From Stentor coeruleus (taxonomy: Eukaryota; Ciliophora; Heterotrichea; Heterotrichida; Stentoridae): a stretch of DNA of 64,000 nucleotides. Each line of letters opens with the position of its first letter. Positions within the stretch are counted from its first letter, which is position 1. The notes below the pieces were generated by a model that made no database searches, had not been told where the DNA came from, and was given only the letters and a program-made list of their open reading frames with translations. Below are positions 20,081 to 30,799 of this stretch, in pieces. The position numbers were made by a program, and so were the translations under genes. The stretch lies in NCBI GenBank assembly GCA_001970955.1, contig MPUH01000081.1, forward strand, positions 1 through 64,000, given 5' to 3'.

Positions 20081-22070
20081 TTAAAGGAAACTCTTTTGCC
20101 ATATGTGAAAATAGGCTTTAAGGTAGTTTTTGAGGGTTTTTTGGAAGGTTTTCATAGCGTTTTGCTTGTAGAATCTGAGAATAAATGATTTTTGACGCCA
20201 TTGAAGAAAGTGAATCCTAATGGATTTTGTATAAATGCTTATAAGCGCTTTGAGGTTATAATTTTTTGAGATTTTAGTTTTTGATGGGACTAAAGACCAG
20301 ATATTTAACGTTTTTCTTTGTAGTCTTTTGATTGATTTCCCAAGTCTTTGCACCCCTTTTATAATATTATATTGGGTTTTAGGTTTCATTGCAAATTTAC
20401 GATATTTAGTCCTGGCGTAGATAAGAAAAAACTCTCTAGTCCTATTCTGAAAAATACACCCAAAAGCTAGATACAAAGACTCACCTTTCAATATTAGTTT
20501 ATGCGTATCAAAATCCTCATGGGCAAATATTTTCCAATGGTTCCAAGCTGATGAAACTCTGAATTTCGCATCTTTTTCTAAGTTTTTGCACATGTTTTTT
20601 ATAGTTTTAATATGAACTTTTCTTGTTCTCGCTTGTGTTTTTATAGATCTTAAAGATAAAATCATTGCGCTTTTGTAGAATTTAGAAAATATCCCTAAAC
20701 CCTGTAATACCTGGGTGTAAGTTTTTACTACCAAATTACAGAAATGCTTAAAATATCTATAGCGGACTTTTTGCTCTACTGACATAAGGAGATTGAAAAA
20801 AGATGGGGCTGTGACAAGATAGGTTATAGACTTTTGTGAGGTTTTTTTTTGAGAATCAAAGCTTTTGGGTTGTTTTTTAAGGGTTTCTAAACATTCTCTA
20901 AGGTCATCTTTGCTTGAGTCTCCTATGCTAGAGTCTTCAAAAAGCCCACTTTCGATAACACAACGGAATTTCATGAAGTAGAAAATTTCTGCAATTTTGT
21001 TGTTGAAGATTTCATGAATTTTGTTTGTTGCTTCTAGGATTTTATTGTAAGTGTATGAGATGAGAATAGAAGAAGTTGTAAGTTTGAAAAGGTTTGATAG
21101 TTTGTATTGGAGTAAGGAGTAAAAGTTTGAGAGTTTAGAATATGAGATTAGATTATGATGAGTTGAACGGGTGGTTTTGTGTATGAGTTTACTTAAAACC
21201 AGAAACATTTTAGTAAAGTTTTTCTTTCCTGGTCTCTTAACTTCATTTTTCTCACAATTTCCTCTTAAATAAGTTGATGCTGGCCTTGCTGAAACTAGTT
21301 TATTTTTCTCAGAAACAACTTTATAAACTTTCGTTTTAATAACTGAGTCTTNCTAGTTTATTTTTCTCAGAAACAACTTTATAAACTTTCGTTTTAATAA
21401 CTGAGTCTTCAGCTATAACTTCAACAATAGGTGGTCTTTGTTCATATCCTCGACTTCCACCTCTAATTCTATTTTTATTAAAATCAATAAGCCCAGGGGA
21501 TTTTGGTGACATACGACTTGTTTGAGCTTTTAATGGTATTTCTATAGGATTTTTTGAAATCTGTATTTCATCATCAGATATTCTTTCTCTACTAACATAC
21601 CTTATTTTTTCAGCTCTTTTGCCCAAGCTAACTTTAAAAACGAATTCTCTTTTATATGCTTCTCCATCATTTCTTTTAATTTTCTCAGTGATTTCTCTCC
21701 AAATTCTTAGTTTTTTTTTTAGAAACTCTTTGATCCTACTCACCAAAAGACTTGCCGCATCTAATTTGTAAGTCCTTTTTCTTGATGGACTTAATTTTAT
21801 TTTGTTTCCAGGTGGAGACCTTAGTGGACTTTGCATAAACCTTGAAAACTCGTCTTCACTCATTTTGACTAGTCTATTTAGCACAGGTTTTTCTAATTGG
21901 ATTTTGGGGATATTAGGTTTAGAAAAAGACTTTTGTAAAACTCCAGAGCGTGGTGAAGGTATTTGCAATCTAAGATCAACACTTTGAAAGCTCTCAAACC
22001 TAGCTCGTGAGTTTCTCCTTTCCTGTATCGTTTTCCTAACTGAGGACACTGATTTTAAAAGTTCTTCCAT
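20081..22070 (-). CDS. Basic, Trp-repeat (possibly Sfi1-like) protein, split only by an assembly artefact
   Basis: Two frames flank a single N at 21352. The N is bordered by identical 57-bp copies (21295-21351 and 21353-21409). Collapsing one copy plus the N gives one uninterrupted frame of 644 codons, so the gene is a single ~643-residue protein. The N-terminal part (first ~240 residues) is Ser/Pro/Lys-rich with a short hydrophobic-basic patch. The C-terminal ~350 residues are very basic and helical with recurring aromatic-x-x-Trp units (AWNHWKIF, LNIWSL, IHFLQWRQKSF, YFHIWQKSF). These resemble, loosely, the centrin-binding repeats of Sfi1, which build contractile fibres in ciliates; the spacing is not regular enough for certainty. 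Stop is TAA. Confidence 0.65.
21295..21409. other. Assembly join: 57-bp duplicate around an N
   Basis: Identical 57-bp copies either side of N21352 inside a coding region. Removing 58 bp restores the reading frame exactly, which is strong internal evidence that the duplicate is not real. Confidence 0.9.
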
Positions 22071-22272
22071 TTTAATTTTGACTGAAAAAATAAGTTATTA
22101 ACTCTACGTCGATTTAAAAATACTTGAAAGCAAACCTTCAGTAACTGAAAATTTCATATAAACATCCGGCCGATTTGCTTATTCAAAGTAGTCTCAATAA
22201 TTTGAAACTTTGCATTATAAACTCTCGGTTGAGCTTTTATAACCCAAAAACATGAATAATCGCAATATCCTT

Positions 22273-22938
22273 TTAATAAATATTAGCCTCAGTCTCTTTT
22301 CTTATAACAATAAAAGGACAATTTTCATCTACAACATTTACACTCCAAACTTTTTGTTGTGATAAATTATATATAATAAATTTATAAGAATTTCATCACC
22401 ATTTTTAACCCTTAAACAATTTCTATTATAATAAGCTTCAATATTTATATCAAAAGGAAACACTGGGTCTATAATATAATGATCATGTCCATTGACAATA
22501 TAACATTCATGACAAAGTTCAGATGATCATATTTTACATTTATGTATAACATCAGGAATCCTTCCAAAACAACTTGTGCAATTTTTGGCCTTTGTGTTGA
22601 TTTGAAGTTGTTATTTCATAAAAATCTTCATGTTTATGAGGAAATGTAGACCTATATGTGAAACATAAATCGAAATTTGAGCATTTTGAACATTTAAAAG
22701 TGTGCCTAGTAATGGAAGCTGATAACATCCGTCACAACATGATTGTTGGTGGACTAGATACTTGTAAATGTCTTGATTTAGGATTTTATTTGTGAAACTT
22801 TTGGACTCTCGGAATATACTTCGAGTTTTTGGCCTTGGGATATTATTTTTTGTTCTAAGTCTGAAGTAGCTTGTCTGAGTTTGTGTAAATATGAGATGTC
22901 TGGGTTTGGATCATGTTATCAGCAAAGAGATCTGACAT
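22273..22938 (-). pseudogene. Decayed ZZ-type zinc-finger gene
   Basis: Minus-strand remains begin at an ATG (MSDLFADNM). They run through a coiled-coil-like block, one ZZ module (CCDGCYQ, then CSKCSNFDLC, then H-x-H) and a second Cys/His module (CTSCFGRIPD, then LCHECY, with a Cys codon replaced by TGA), and end near a TAA at 22273-22275. Reading it needs at least three frame changes and passes several stops, so it is dead. It is related to the ZZ part of the protein at 9748-11205. Its upstream side (22960-23090) is still G-rich on the plus strand, like the 5' flanks of living minus-strand genes, so loss of function may be fairly recent. Confidence 0.7.
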
Positions 22939-24569
22939 TTTAATAATATTTTCAATAGTTTTTTGAACGATTTTGGGGTTAAGGATGCGAAATAAAGCTA
23001 TAATTTGGGAGTTTTTATAGTAAAATGTGGAGAAGGAGAATTTTTAAATGATTTGGGTGTATTTTTTTTAGGATTTATGAGGAATTAGTTTTCATATAAT
23101 ATGTGAAACACCATTTGAATAGTTTATGAGTTTAGGGATTCTTTTATATTGTGTTTTATACAAATTAATGTTATAAAAATGCGCACTTTTTGATATTAAA
23201 TAGGCTTTTAAGTGAAAAAAATAATTTTTAAACCCTTTTGGTATGTTAATAATATATAATAATAATAAGTTTTATAAAGAGAAATTCAGTTCTATAGATT
23301 AATTTGAGTGGTTTTAGTGTTGATATTAGAATATAACTCCTAATCTCATGACTAGAAAATTTAATATACCTTAACAGAAAATCTCAAGACATATGAAATA
23401 TCCAAGAAGTTGTTATAGGAAAATTCCTAATAGGATATATGATAATATTTATAAAGTATATTCCAACTACATAAAACCTTGAGTATATGCTAAAATTTTA
23501 GAATTTATTATTTGCAAATTATTTATAATAGTTTTTTAATACCTTTAGACCTATTGATAATTTATAAATAGATTATTTTTTAAAGAAATGTGGTCAAATA
23601 GACTTTTAAGGGTTAGTATTTCCTTTTTGCCTACAACTTCAGAGACAGAGGATGAGATTTCTGTATTGTGGAAGTTTAAGAAATTGCTATTGGAAATTAA
23701 TATAATAGACTAAGCTTATATGATTTTAAAATAATATTATCTTTCCTAAGCTAGTTCCTGAAAAAAAAAATTAATTCAGCCTGTTATCATCATATTCTAA
23801 TTTAGTCTAATTTATTATCCTTAGCATATACAAATTATCAATTTATAAAAAACTTACACTAAAAAAAAAATCAAATTTTTACATCAAACATCCTTTTTAT
23901 TCCGACAACTTTTGACATAAAAGCATCAATTATTTCACATAAGCATACTAAGATTATTATAGATATGCATTACAATTGAATATAAATTTTCTATTTCTTC
24001 TATTTTCATAATATTTTATTGGATATGCAAACCTAAGGATTTTAGGATATTTTTAAATTTGGGTTTTTATAATTTCGATATTATGTTATTTTAAGTATAC
24101 TCACATCTCTATTATAGTTTAGATTTTTATATTAATTTTTATTTAATAATTCCGATTTAGCAACATATCTTCTTTTCTTTTCTAGCATTTACCTACACAT
24201 TAATATAAACAATTTTTTCAATAAAACATTCATAAAAATCTTAAAAAAATGCATAGTATTTTTCTTTTAACACATTAATACCAATCTAAAAAATGACCAC
24301 ACTATCTATCTCCTTCATAATTTTACATCTCATTAATTCAACCTTATAACCTCAAAAACTATCTTCATACCTTGGATTATCTTGCAACCAATTATTTCTT
24401 CAATCATTATCATTATTAAANATTATCTTGCAACCAATTATTTCTTCAATCATTATCATTATTAAAATCTCAAAAATATAACATATAAAAAAATCCTTCT
24501 TTGCAATATAAAAATTGTGTATTTATAATAGCATAATACAATTAGTTTATAATCAATGGTAATAATAAA
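22939..24569. other. Spacer with a single-N join at 24421
   Basis: G-rich at its left end (5' flank of the ZZ pseudogene) and C-rich from about 24150 (5' flank of the plus-strand gene at 24570). The N at 24421 lies between identical 45-bp copies (24376-24420 and 24422-24466). No gene seen. Confidence 0.65.
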
Positions 24570-25121
24570 ATGCACAGCTCTAAAAGCATTCGTATTAGGA
24601 AATGCTTGATAAGCCCTGAATATGAAAGATCTGTAAAAATGTGCCTGACACCAAAGGAAATATCCAGAGGGCTTAATACTGACTTTGAAGTAAAGTCAAA
24701 AATCATAAGTGACCCGTTTAAAAACCTCCAGACAGGTAAGAAGTCCCGTTTAAAGCCCATAGCATTGAAAACAAATAAAAAATGTATAATTAATGAATCA
24801 AATGCTTCATCTTCGATAAAAATATTAGAATCTAGTAGATATGAAGATTATGCCAAGTCCCCAAATAAAACTTTTTTGCCTATGCTAAATAAAGAAAAAT
24901 GCAATTTGAAAAGCAATCTTAGAAAGGTAGCATCGTTTGGGGTTTTTGAAGGATTATTTCCTAGGAAAGATTTAGGAGGATTAGATTTGGGCAAGCTTCA
25001 TAAGGCAAACTTTGAAAGGAAAAAAAGGGTGACGTTTTGTGAAAAGAATCTAGAGACTTTTTTTAGCATTATGGAAGAAAAAGATAAAGCTTTTGGAGTA
25101 GGAAAGGCTACTTATAATTAA
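24570..25121 (+). CDS. Orphan 183-residue protein, probably truncated
   Basis: The open frame is coding-like: Ser/Lys-rich N-terminal half, then conserved-looking patches (RKVASFGVFEGLFPRKDLGG and KKRVTFCEKNLETFF, residues ~130-170). KKRVTF resembles an RVxF protein-phosphatase-1 docking motif, which is only a suggestion. The frame stops at TAA (25119-25121), yet codons downstream in the same frame stay coding-like for ~40 codons to a TAG. After a frame change they continue to about 25395. The present protein therefore looks shortened by roughly 80-90 residues relative to its ancestor. Whether the short form still works is unknown. Confidence 0.5.
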   Translation: MHSSKSIRIRKCLISPEYERSVKMCLTPKEISRGLNTDFEVKSKIISDPFKNLQTGKKSRLKPIALKTNKKCIINESNASSSIKILESSRYEDYAKSPNKTFLPMLNKEKCNLKSNLRKVASFGVFEGLFPRKDLGGLDLGKLHKANFERKKRVTFCEKNLETFFSIMEEKDKAFGVGKATYN

Positions 25122-25395
25122 TCAAATTATCATATAAATAAAGATAAAAAGCAGTTTCTTGATTTAATTGCAAAAAAAGAGAATATAATAAACGGCCTAA
25201 GAAGTACTGAGGAAATTACTGGGAAATTAATAATAAGAAAACTTTAGCCAAATTTATCTGAAAACAGAGATTTTATATTAAATCATATAAAAAACTAAAG
25301 ATAAAGGAAGATAATTTGCTTTATGAAAATGTGAGGAATGACTAAAAAAAACTTTTAAAATATTCTAAGTATAGAGACATATGCAATATAATAAT
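25122..25395 (+). pseudogene. Decaying 3' part of the preceding gene
   Basis: In frame with the upstream gene, the codons read KDKKQFLDLIAKKENIINGL and on to RSTEEITGKLIIRKL, then TAG and further coding-like codons. A frame change near 25290 brings KEDNLLYENVRND, a TAA, then KKLLKYSKYRD. The peptide is charged and helical, unlike neighbouring spacer translations. At least three stops and one frameshift occur. Confidence 0.45.
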
Positions 25396-26024
25396 TATGA
25401 TAAAACTTTGCAAGCCTATATTTTTATATTATCATTTTCTGAATTTATCAGTAGTAAAATCTTAGGTATCAAGTATTAACCCAAAACTACTATCGCCCTA
25501 TCAAACTTAAAATAATTCTAGCAATAATACAACATATAATACATTATATACATTAATAACATCTAAATCCTTTAAAACTTATAATATTTCTCATTCATAT
25601 CTTTCTAAGGAAAATAATAATCTGTAAACCTATCTAATTACAAACCAAAAGTAAACTTCATAATAAAAATCACACTTTTTTAAAAAACCTAACCTAACAA
25701 ATATTTCATCTTCAGCATACAATCAGCCCTTCTGCGAAAAATACAAAAAATCGCTAAAAAACCAAAAATCAAAAATCAATCAAAAAACCCTCTTAGCAAA
25801 AAAACAAAAATCCTCTACAATCATAACCAAACCCCAAACTTATCCACAAAACTCCTCATAAACCTCCTCTCACCTAAAATCCCTTACCCCAAAAAATCTT
25901 CTCTTTTCTTCTCCCCAGCACAACAAATCCTATTCTAAACTATTCCTCATTCCTATTCAATGCTTTAAAATCCCTTATTCTCTGACATTTGTTGAAAAAA
26001 TATACTCAGCCAATAGGCTAATAA
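25396..26024. other. Spacer; nearly G-free 5' flank
   Basis: No gene. The stretch 25741-25920 contains 58 C and only 3 G in 180 bases on the plus strand, the clearest example of the sense-strand skew upstream of a gene (here the one at 26025). Confidence 0.8.
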
Positions 26025-28067
26025 ATGTGGATTTTGCTTTTGTTTTTCTCAGCATCTTCTCAACAGTGCCCCAGGTACAACTGCCACGAAGGTGGGTATT
26101 CAATAGCCCCTACCTGTGCAATGTTGTCTCCTCAAGGCAATTTCGTTCTTCAAATCTGCGACAGTCAAACTCTAGACTATTGTGACGTATCAGGGACTAT
26201 AACCAACAATTATACTTGTACAACAGATCCTCCTTTTCCATCAGGATTCTCATATCCTGGTGAGCCTTGTATGTCAAATTCTGATTGTATTACAGATTTA
26301 TGTACAGCCAACACATGTGTTGGCCAAAACCCAGGAGGCGCTTGTGTAAAAAATTCAGACTGTGGAGTTGGGCTTTATTGCAGTACAGCATTTTTCTGTG
26401 TCCCTCAATTAAGTTATGGTATGGTTTGTACAAATGATTACCAATGTCAGAACAATATGGCTTGTAATAGGACAATATTTGAAGATGGTTCATGTGTTTA
26501 TTATTATAGTATACCTAATGGGCAAACTGTTGGTATGTGTCAAGACATGCTTACAGAAGGGGTATCTAATTTATGCCAATCAGGATCATGTAATCTTACA
26601 AATCCAGGCTTTGACACAATAGGTGTATGCCAGCCTCCTTATTACAATTTATATAACTATCCTCATAAATGTTCTTCTGATACAGACTGTGTTGGTTATA
26701 ATCAAGGATCAACTGTTTATGGAGCTTGTTCATGTGGTATGGATCAAGATGGATATGCTTACTGTGATGCTTTTACTGGCGACCCTCCAGGGATGACTGT
26801 TCAATTATTATGGGAAATTCACGTCAACAGTTCAGGGATTACTAATTGTCATACCCAAAGAAGATTCGACATGTTCTGTTTAAGACAAAATCTCGGTCCA
26901 TCTCAAGTTCATAATTTCTTACAATCAAGTGTTTTATGTTCAGATACAGCCAGGTATCAAAACAACGATTATTGTACCCAAGCAATTTTCAATCATCAGT
27001 ACTTTGATGTTTCTCCAGCAAACTTCGGCTGTCAAAACTATGGTTGTGCTAACCCTGCAACTTTTAATCAAGGGACTTGTATAACTTTTACTGAAAAAAA
27101 CAACTCATATGCAATTAACCCTTGTAGCTCATCTTCACAGCCATTTTGCGATATCACACAATCTGAAGCTAACAAATGGACTAATGTTACTTGTCAGGCT
27201 AGTCCACCAAAACCAATTGGATATCCAGGTGATTATTGTTTAAACTTAACTTTCTGCATATCAGGAATATGTACAAATAACACTTGTCAAGGAGTATCTC
27301 AAGGAAATACTTGTACAAGTAGTTCAAGTTGTAATGTTGGGCTTTATTGTGTAAGTATGAATTATGAATTTACTTGTCAACCACTTATTCCAGTATATCA
27401 ACATGGTTGTGGTAGTGATTATGATTGTGCTAATGGTTCTGGGTGTAGATATACAGGTATAACCCCACCAGGTCCTCCAGGAATGTGTACACCTTACTTT
27501 TCTTTAGCTATTAATTCTACAGTACCTTGTCCAAGTAATGGAATTTCCTTCTTATGTCAAACTGGTGCTTGTTATAGTTCAGGGTCAGGAATGTATGGTT
27601 ACTGTACCAAAGCTCCAGTAAGTAGTGGAAAACTCCCTGTACAATGTACATTGAATGGTCAATGCACAGGAACAAATTCTTATAAACAGACATTCTCAGG
27701 AACATGTACTTGTGGATTCAATAATAATGGGACTAGCTATTGTACTCCATTTTTAGGTGATGCTCCTGGAGTTGCTTATTTGAAAAACCTTAAGACAATA
27801 TTCGCAAGTTCAGCTATAAATCAGTGTCAAACCACAAGAAGGTTTTCACAAGACTGTTTTGGTATTGTCGCTAAAGCTCTTGGGGCAAATGCTAATATTT
27901 GGTATGCTAGTGAGTTGAACTTTACTATGTATCCTTATTATATTGGTAATGATAACTGTGTTAAACAGGTATATACCAATAACTTCTGGAGCTTGCTTAG
28001 TGGAATGCATGAAATACCTGAACTCCGGCTATCTGGAAATGAGAAAATCGAGCTTGCCGTAGAATAA
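26025..28067 (+). CDS. Secreted Cys-rich protein with internal duplication
   Basis: A 680-residue protein with a short signal peptide (MWILLLFFSASSQ) and ~60 cysteines. It is built from two halves of ~320 residues that align throughout: CPRYNCHEGGYS against FGCQNYGCANPAT; YPGEPCMSNSDC against YPGDYCLNLTFC; GVGLYC against NVGLYC; YGACSCGMDQDG against SGTCTCGFNNNG; HTQRRFDMFCL against QTTRRFSQDCF. Repeated C-x-x-D-x-DC / LC-x-x-x-x-C modules resemble EB or dickkopf-type disulfide knots. There are several N-x-S/T sites. No C-terminal membrane helix or clear GPI signal is seen, so it is probably secreted or granule-stored (inference). It is convergent with the next gene across 38 bp. Confidence 0.75.
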   Translation: MWILLLFFSASSQQCPRYNCHEGGYSIAPTCAMLSPQGNFVLQICDSQTLDYCDVSGTITNNYTCTTDPPFPSGFSYPGEPCMSNSDCITDLCTANTCVGQNPGGACVKNSDCGVGLYCSTAFFCVPQLSYGMVCTNDYQCQNNMACNRTIFEDGSCVYYYSIPNGQTVGMCQDMLTEGVSNLCQSGSCNLTNPGFDTIGVCQPPYYNLYNYPHKCSSDTDCVGYNQGSTVYGACSCGMDQDGYAYCDAFTGDPPGMTVQLLWEIHVNSSGITNCHTQRRFDMFCLRQNLGPSQVHNFLQSSVLCSDTARYQNNDYCTQAIFNHQYFDVSPANFGCQNYGCANPATFNQGTCITFTEKNNSYAINPCSSSSQPFCDITQSEANKWTNVTCQASPPKPIGYPGDYCLNLTFCISGICTNNTCQGVSQGNTCTSSSSCNVGLYCVSMNYEFTCQPLIPVYQHGCGSDYDCANGSGCRYTGITPPGPPGMCTPYFSLAINSTVPCPSNGISFLCQTGACYSSGSGMYGYCTKAPVSSGKLPVQCTLNGQCTGTNSYKQTFSGTCTCGFNNNGTSYCTPFLGDAPGVAYLKNLKTIFASSAINQCQTTRRFSQDCFGIVAKALGANANIWYASELNFTMYPYYIGNDNCVKQVYTNNFWSLLSGMHEIPELRLSGNEKIELAVE

Positions 28068-28105
28068 TTTAGCCTAGCTAATAAGTCGTTTATTCACTAA
28101 CTAAA

Positions 28106-29248
28106 CTAGTTCTCGTGCTTTTTGGCTAGAAGCACAGATTTCATACGCTGGACATCTTTACGGTCGTCTCCATCGATCATTGACCCAACTTTCTTCCAGC
28201 TTGTAGGGAAAGTTTGCCTTTTTTCCAAGAGTAAACGTTCATTATCTTGGTTTAAAGCTTTTTTGGTCTGAATGTTTTTTTCCCTTTCTGCATAGAATTT
28301 CTTCAGGTCATCCCTAGCTTGTTTGCGTTTCTCATCTTTTTTCTGTCTTTCTTTTTCATCTTTATTCATAAGCCTTTTATTTCTGTCTTTATTTTCCTGA
28401 TCTCTAAGCCTTTGTCTTTCTAGTTCTTCAGTTTCTTCAGGATTAGGTTCAGCGAAGATATCTTTATTTTGTCCAGGTTGTTCATAAGGTGAAGTAAAAT
28501 CAATATCTTCAATAATATAACCATGTTTATCAGGTACTGGTGCATTGATTTCAGGCTCTATAACTTCAGGTTCTTTTTCAACAAAAACTTGTGCTTCATT
28601 CTGAGTAGTTTCAAAACCAAAACTCATCAACCCTTGTTCCCCATGTTGCTGTGAGCCAACTTTTATATCCCCAGTCAAGTTCCCACCATAAATTTCATGT
28701 CTGGGAACAGGGTTTATTGGGCTTCCAAGTTCATCTTTTTCCCATCCCATAAGTTTGAATTCTTCAGGTTTCATAACCCTCCAATGTTCTTCATCATTTT
28801 TATTGAAATCAAAAACTTGACTCCACATGTTGTGATTGATATCAAGTTTTGCTTGAGCGAAATGCTGATCTTGTAAAGGGTATGAGAAATTATAAGGACC
28901 AAAAATCAGATTGGTTGAGTATTCGATTGCTGGGTCTGATGAAGAGTATAAGAAAATATAAAGGTTTCGACAGTTCTTTAAACGAAATTGGGCACAAGAA
29001 ACTGTGACGATACAGTTTTCACAGTCACGAAGGAAGATGGAACCGTCTATTGGGCCAAAGTGCAAACGAGAATTAGTTACTTTGTCTACTGTAACTTGAG
29101 CGATTTTATCCATTAAGTAAACCACACAACGATCTAGGGTGTCGATTGAAAAATCGTATGGGGAGATCTGTCCTGGCTCTCTGAGTAAGGTTTCATCGCT
29201 CTTGTGCTCGAAGCGAAAATCTGCGGGGTTCGGCCTCTTTCTCGCCAT
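28106..29248 (-). CDS. TBCC/RP2-like domain fused to clathrin light chain
   Basis: A 380-residue protein with two recognisable halves. Residues ~35-160 are a TBCC (C-CAP) beta-helix of the RP2/cofactor-C type: LHFGPIDGSIFLRDCENC, then SCAQFRLKNC, AIEYSTN, and an MWSQVFDF-x-HW end close to RP2. The QFR arginine (R89), its neighbouring Q87 and E109 correspond to residues RP2 uses to stimulate Arl3 GTP hydrolysis. Residues ~270-378 match clathrin light chain: a long charged helix, DDLKKFYAEREKN, then TFPTSWKKVGSMID and a KDVQRMKSVLL end. The linker (~170-270) is acidic with a YIIEDIDF patch. There is no stop or intron signal between the halves and one ATG upstream, so this is a real fusion. It probably sits on coated pits/vesicles while contacting a small GTPase or tubulin (inference). 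Confidence 0.85.
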   Translation of the reverse strand: MARKRPNPADFRFEHKSDETLLREPGQISPYDFSIDTLDRCVVYLMDKIAQVTVDKVTNSRLHFGPIDGSIFLRDCENCIVTVSCAQFRLKNCRNLYIFLYSSSDPAIEYSTNLIFGPYNFSYPLQDQHFAQAKLDINHNMWSQVFDFNKNDEEHWRVMKPEEFKLMGWEKDELGSPINPVPRHEIYGGNLTGDIKVGSQQHGEQGLMSFGFETTQNEAQVFVEKEPEVIEPEINAPVPDKHGYIIEDIDFTSPYEQPGQNKDIFAEPNPEETEELERQRLRDQENKDRNKRLMNKDEKERQKKDEKRKQARDDLKKFYAEREKNIQTKKALNQDNERLLLEKRQTFPTSWKKVGSMIDGDDRKDVQRMKSVLLAKKHEN

Positions 29249-29566
29249 TTATTATAGAGTTTGCGGCTTTTGGGTTTTTTTTTTTGATAGAGGAGGTGAT
29301 GTGAGTTTTAGTATGATTTTAGGTTTATTTAGTTTTTTGGTTAGGTGTTTTATTTTAGGTTTTTTGATGAGTTTTTGTTATGGGTTAGGCTTTTATATTT
29401 AAGTTTGTGGTGGGATATTTTTGTAAGATAAATCTGCTATTTTTTTGTAATTTGAAGGATTTTAAGCTGAAATAGATATAATTTTTTTTGAGGATAGGAT
29501 AATTGAGAATAATAGTTATTATAAACATGTTTATTTATGGATTATTTAAGTTAAGATTATATAAAG

Positions 29567-29816
29567 ATATTCAGTAACGAGTTTTGAAATACCTGATATA
29601 TTACAATGAATCGAATTTAGGAATAATATTGATTCTTTGCTTTATTAAAGAAGATATATAAAATTAGATAAAAATTAGAATTGAATATAANAATATTCAG
29701 TAACGAGTTTTGAAATACTTGATATATTACAATGAATCGAATTTAGGAATATTATTGATTCTTTGCTTTATTAAAGAAGATATATAAAATTAGATAAAAA
29801 TTAGAATTGAATATAA
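29567..29816. repeat. 124-bp doublet around an N, two mismatches
   Basis: Copies 29567-29690 and 29693-29816 surround N29691. They differ at two places (acctg/acttg and ataatatt/atattatt), so the joined contig ends may come from two alleles or contain errors. Confidence 0.8.
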
Positions 29817-30799
29817 ATGTTTGTAGCATTATGTCTATTATGCTATGCAACTGATTCTATTTTTTTTTAGACTAGTTTTCTAAATCACAAACACAGATTG
29901 AGTAATTAATGCTAACGCTAATTTTTTATGATATGTTAATACTTTATGAAAGTTAAGCTAATACAATATATGGAAGACTAATGTGCTGATATGAAGACTG
30001 TTGATATGATTGATCTTAGTTATTATTTAGAAAACAAACATAATTGTATTAAGAAAGAGATGAAATATTTTTTATGCCCTTTGCTGTATTATAATTTATT
30101 ATTACTTTTAAATTGGTTAATAAAGATTAATTTAGTTAGAATAATGCATTTTAGGTTTTAGATTTTTATGATATTTTAATAGTTTATGAGATTAAAATTA
30201 TTCGAGTTTTACTGAAAATTTTAAAATCAAATGAAATTATGTATTAAGTGAAATAACTATTAAATATTAGAAATCATAAAGATTATTTATGGTATTATTT
30301 CTAATTATTTGAAAGATTGAGAGAAGTGTTATTTAGTTTAAAGGATTTTTATTTTTTCCCAATAGTTTAAATTGATTTTATAAGTTCTAGTGCGCAATAT
30401 TATATCATCTATTAAAGATAAGCATTTACTAATTAAATGATATAATAATATGAATAACTCTTTAAATCAGAGGAACTTTGATTACACAGCCTTTATTGCG
30501 GGTTATAATCAAAAATCTTTTCTTTTAAATTCAAAATCTTTTCTCAAACAAATTAAAACTTTGCCAAATTTATATTAAACTTATATCATTCATATAAATC
30601 TAAAGCCATTATAATTAACGCTTGCTATTTTTATACTCATAGCTGAGTTGTTGTGACCTTTAAGCATTCTCCAAAATTTTTTATGAAACTCTCATAGAAT
30701 TAATTTCCAAATGCCAATCTCATAAAGCCTTTTTCTTGTGATTTCTTCAAAGATTACATATGAAAAATATCATCAAAAAAAAAAATTTCTCAATATTTA

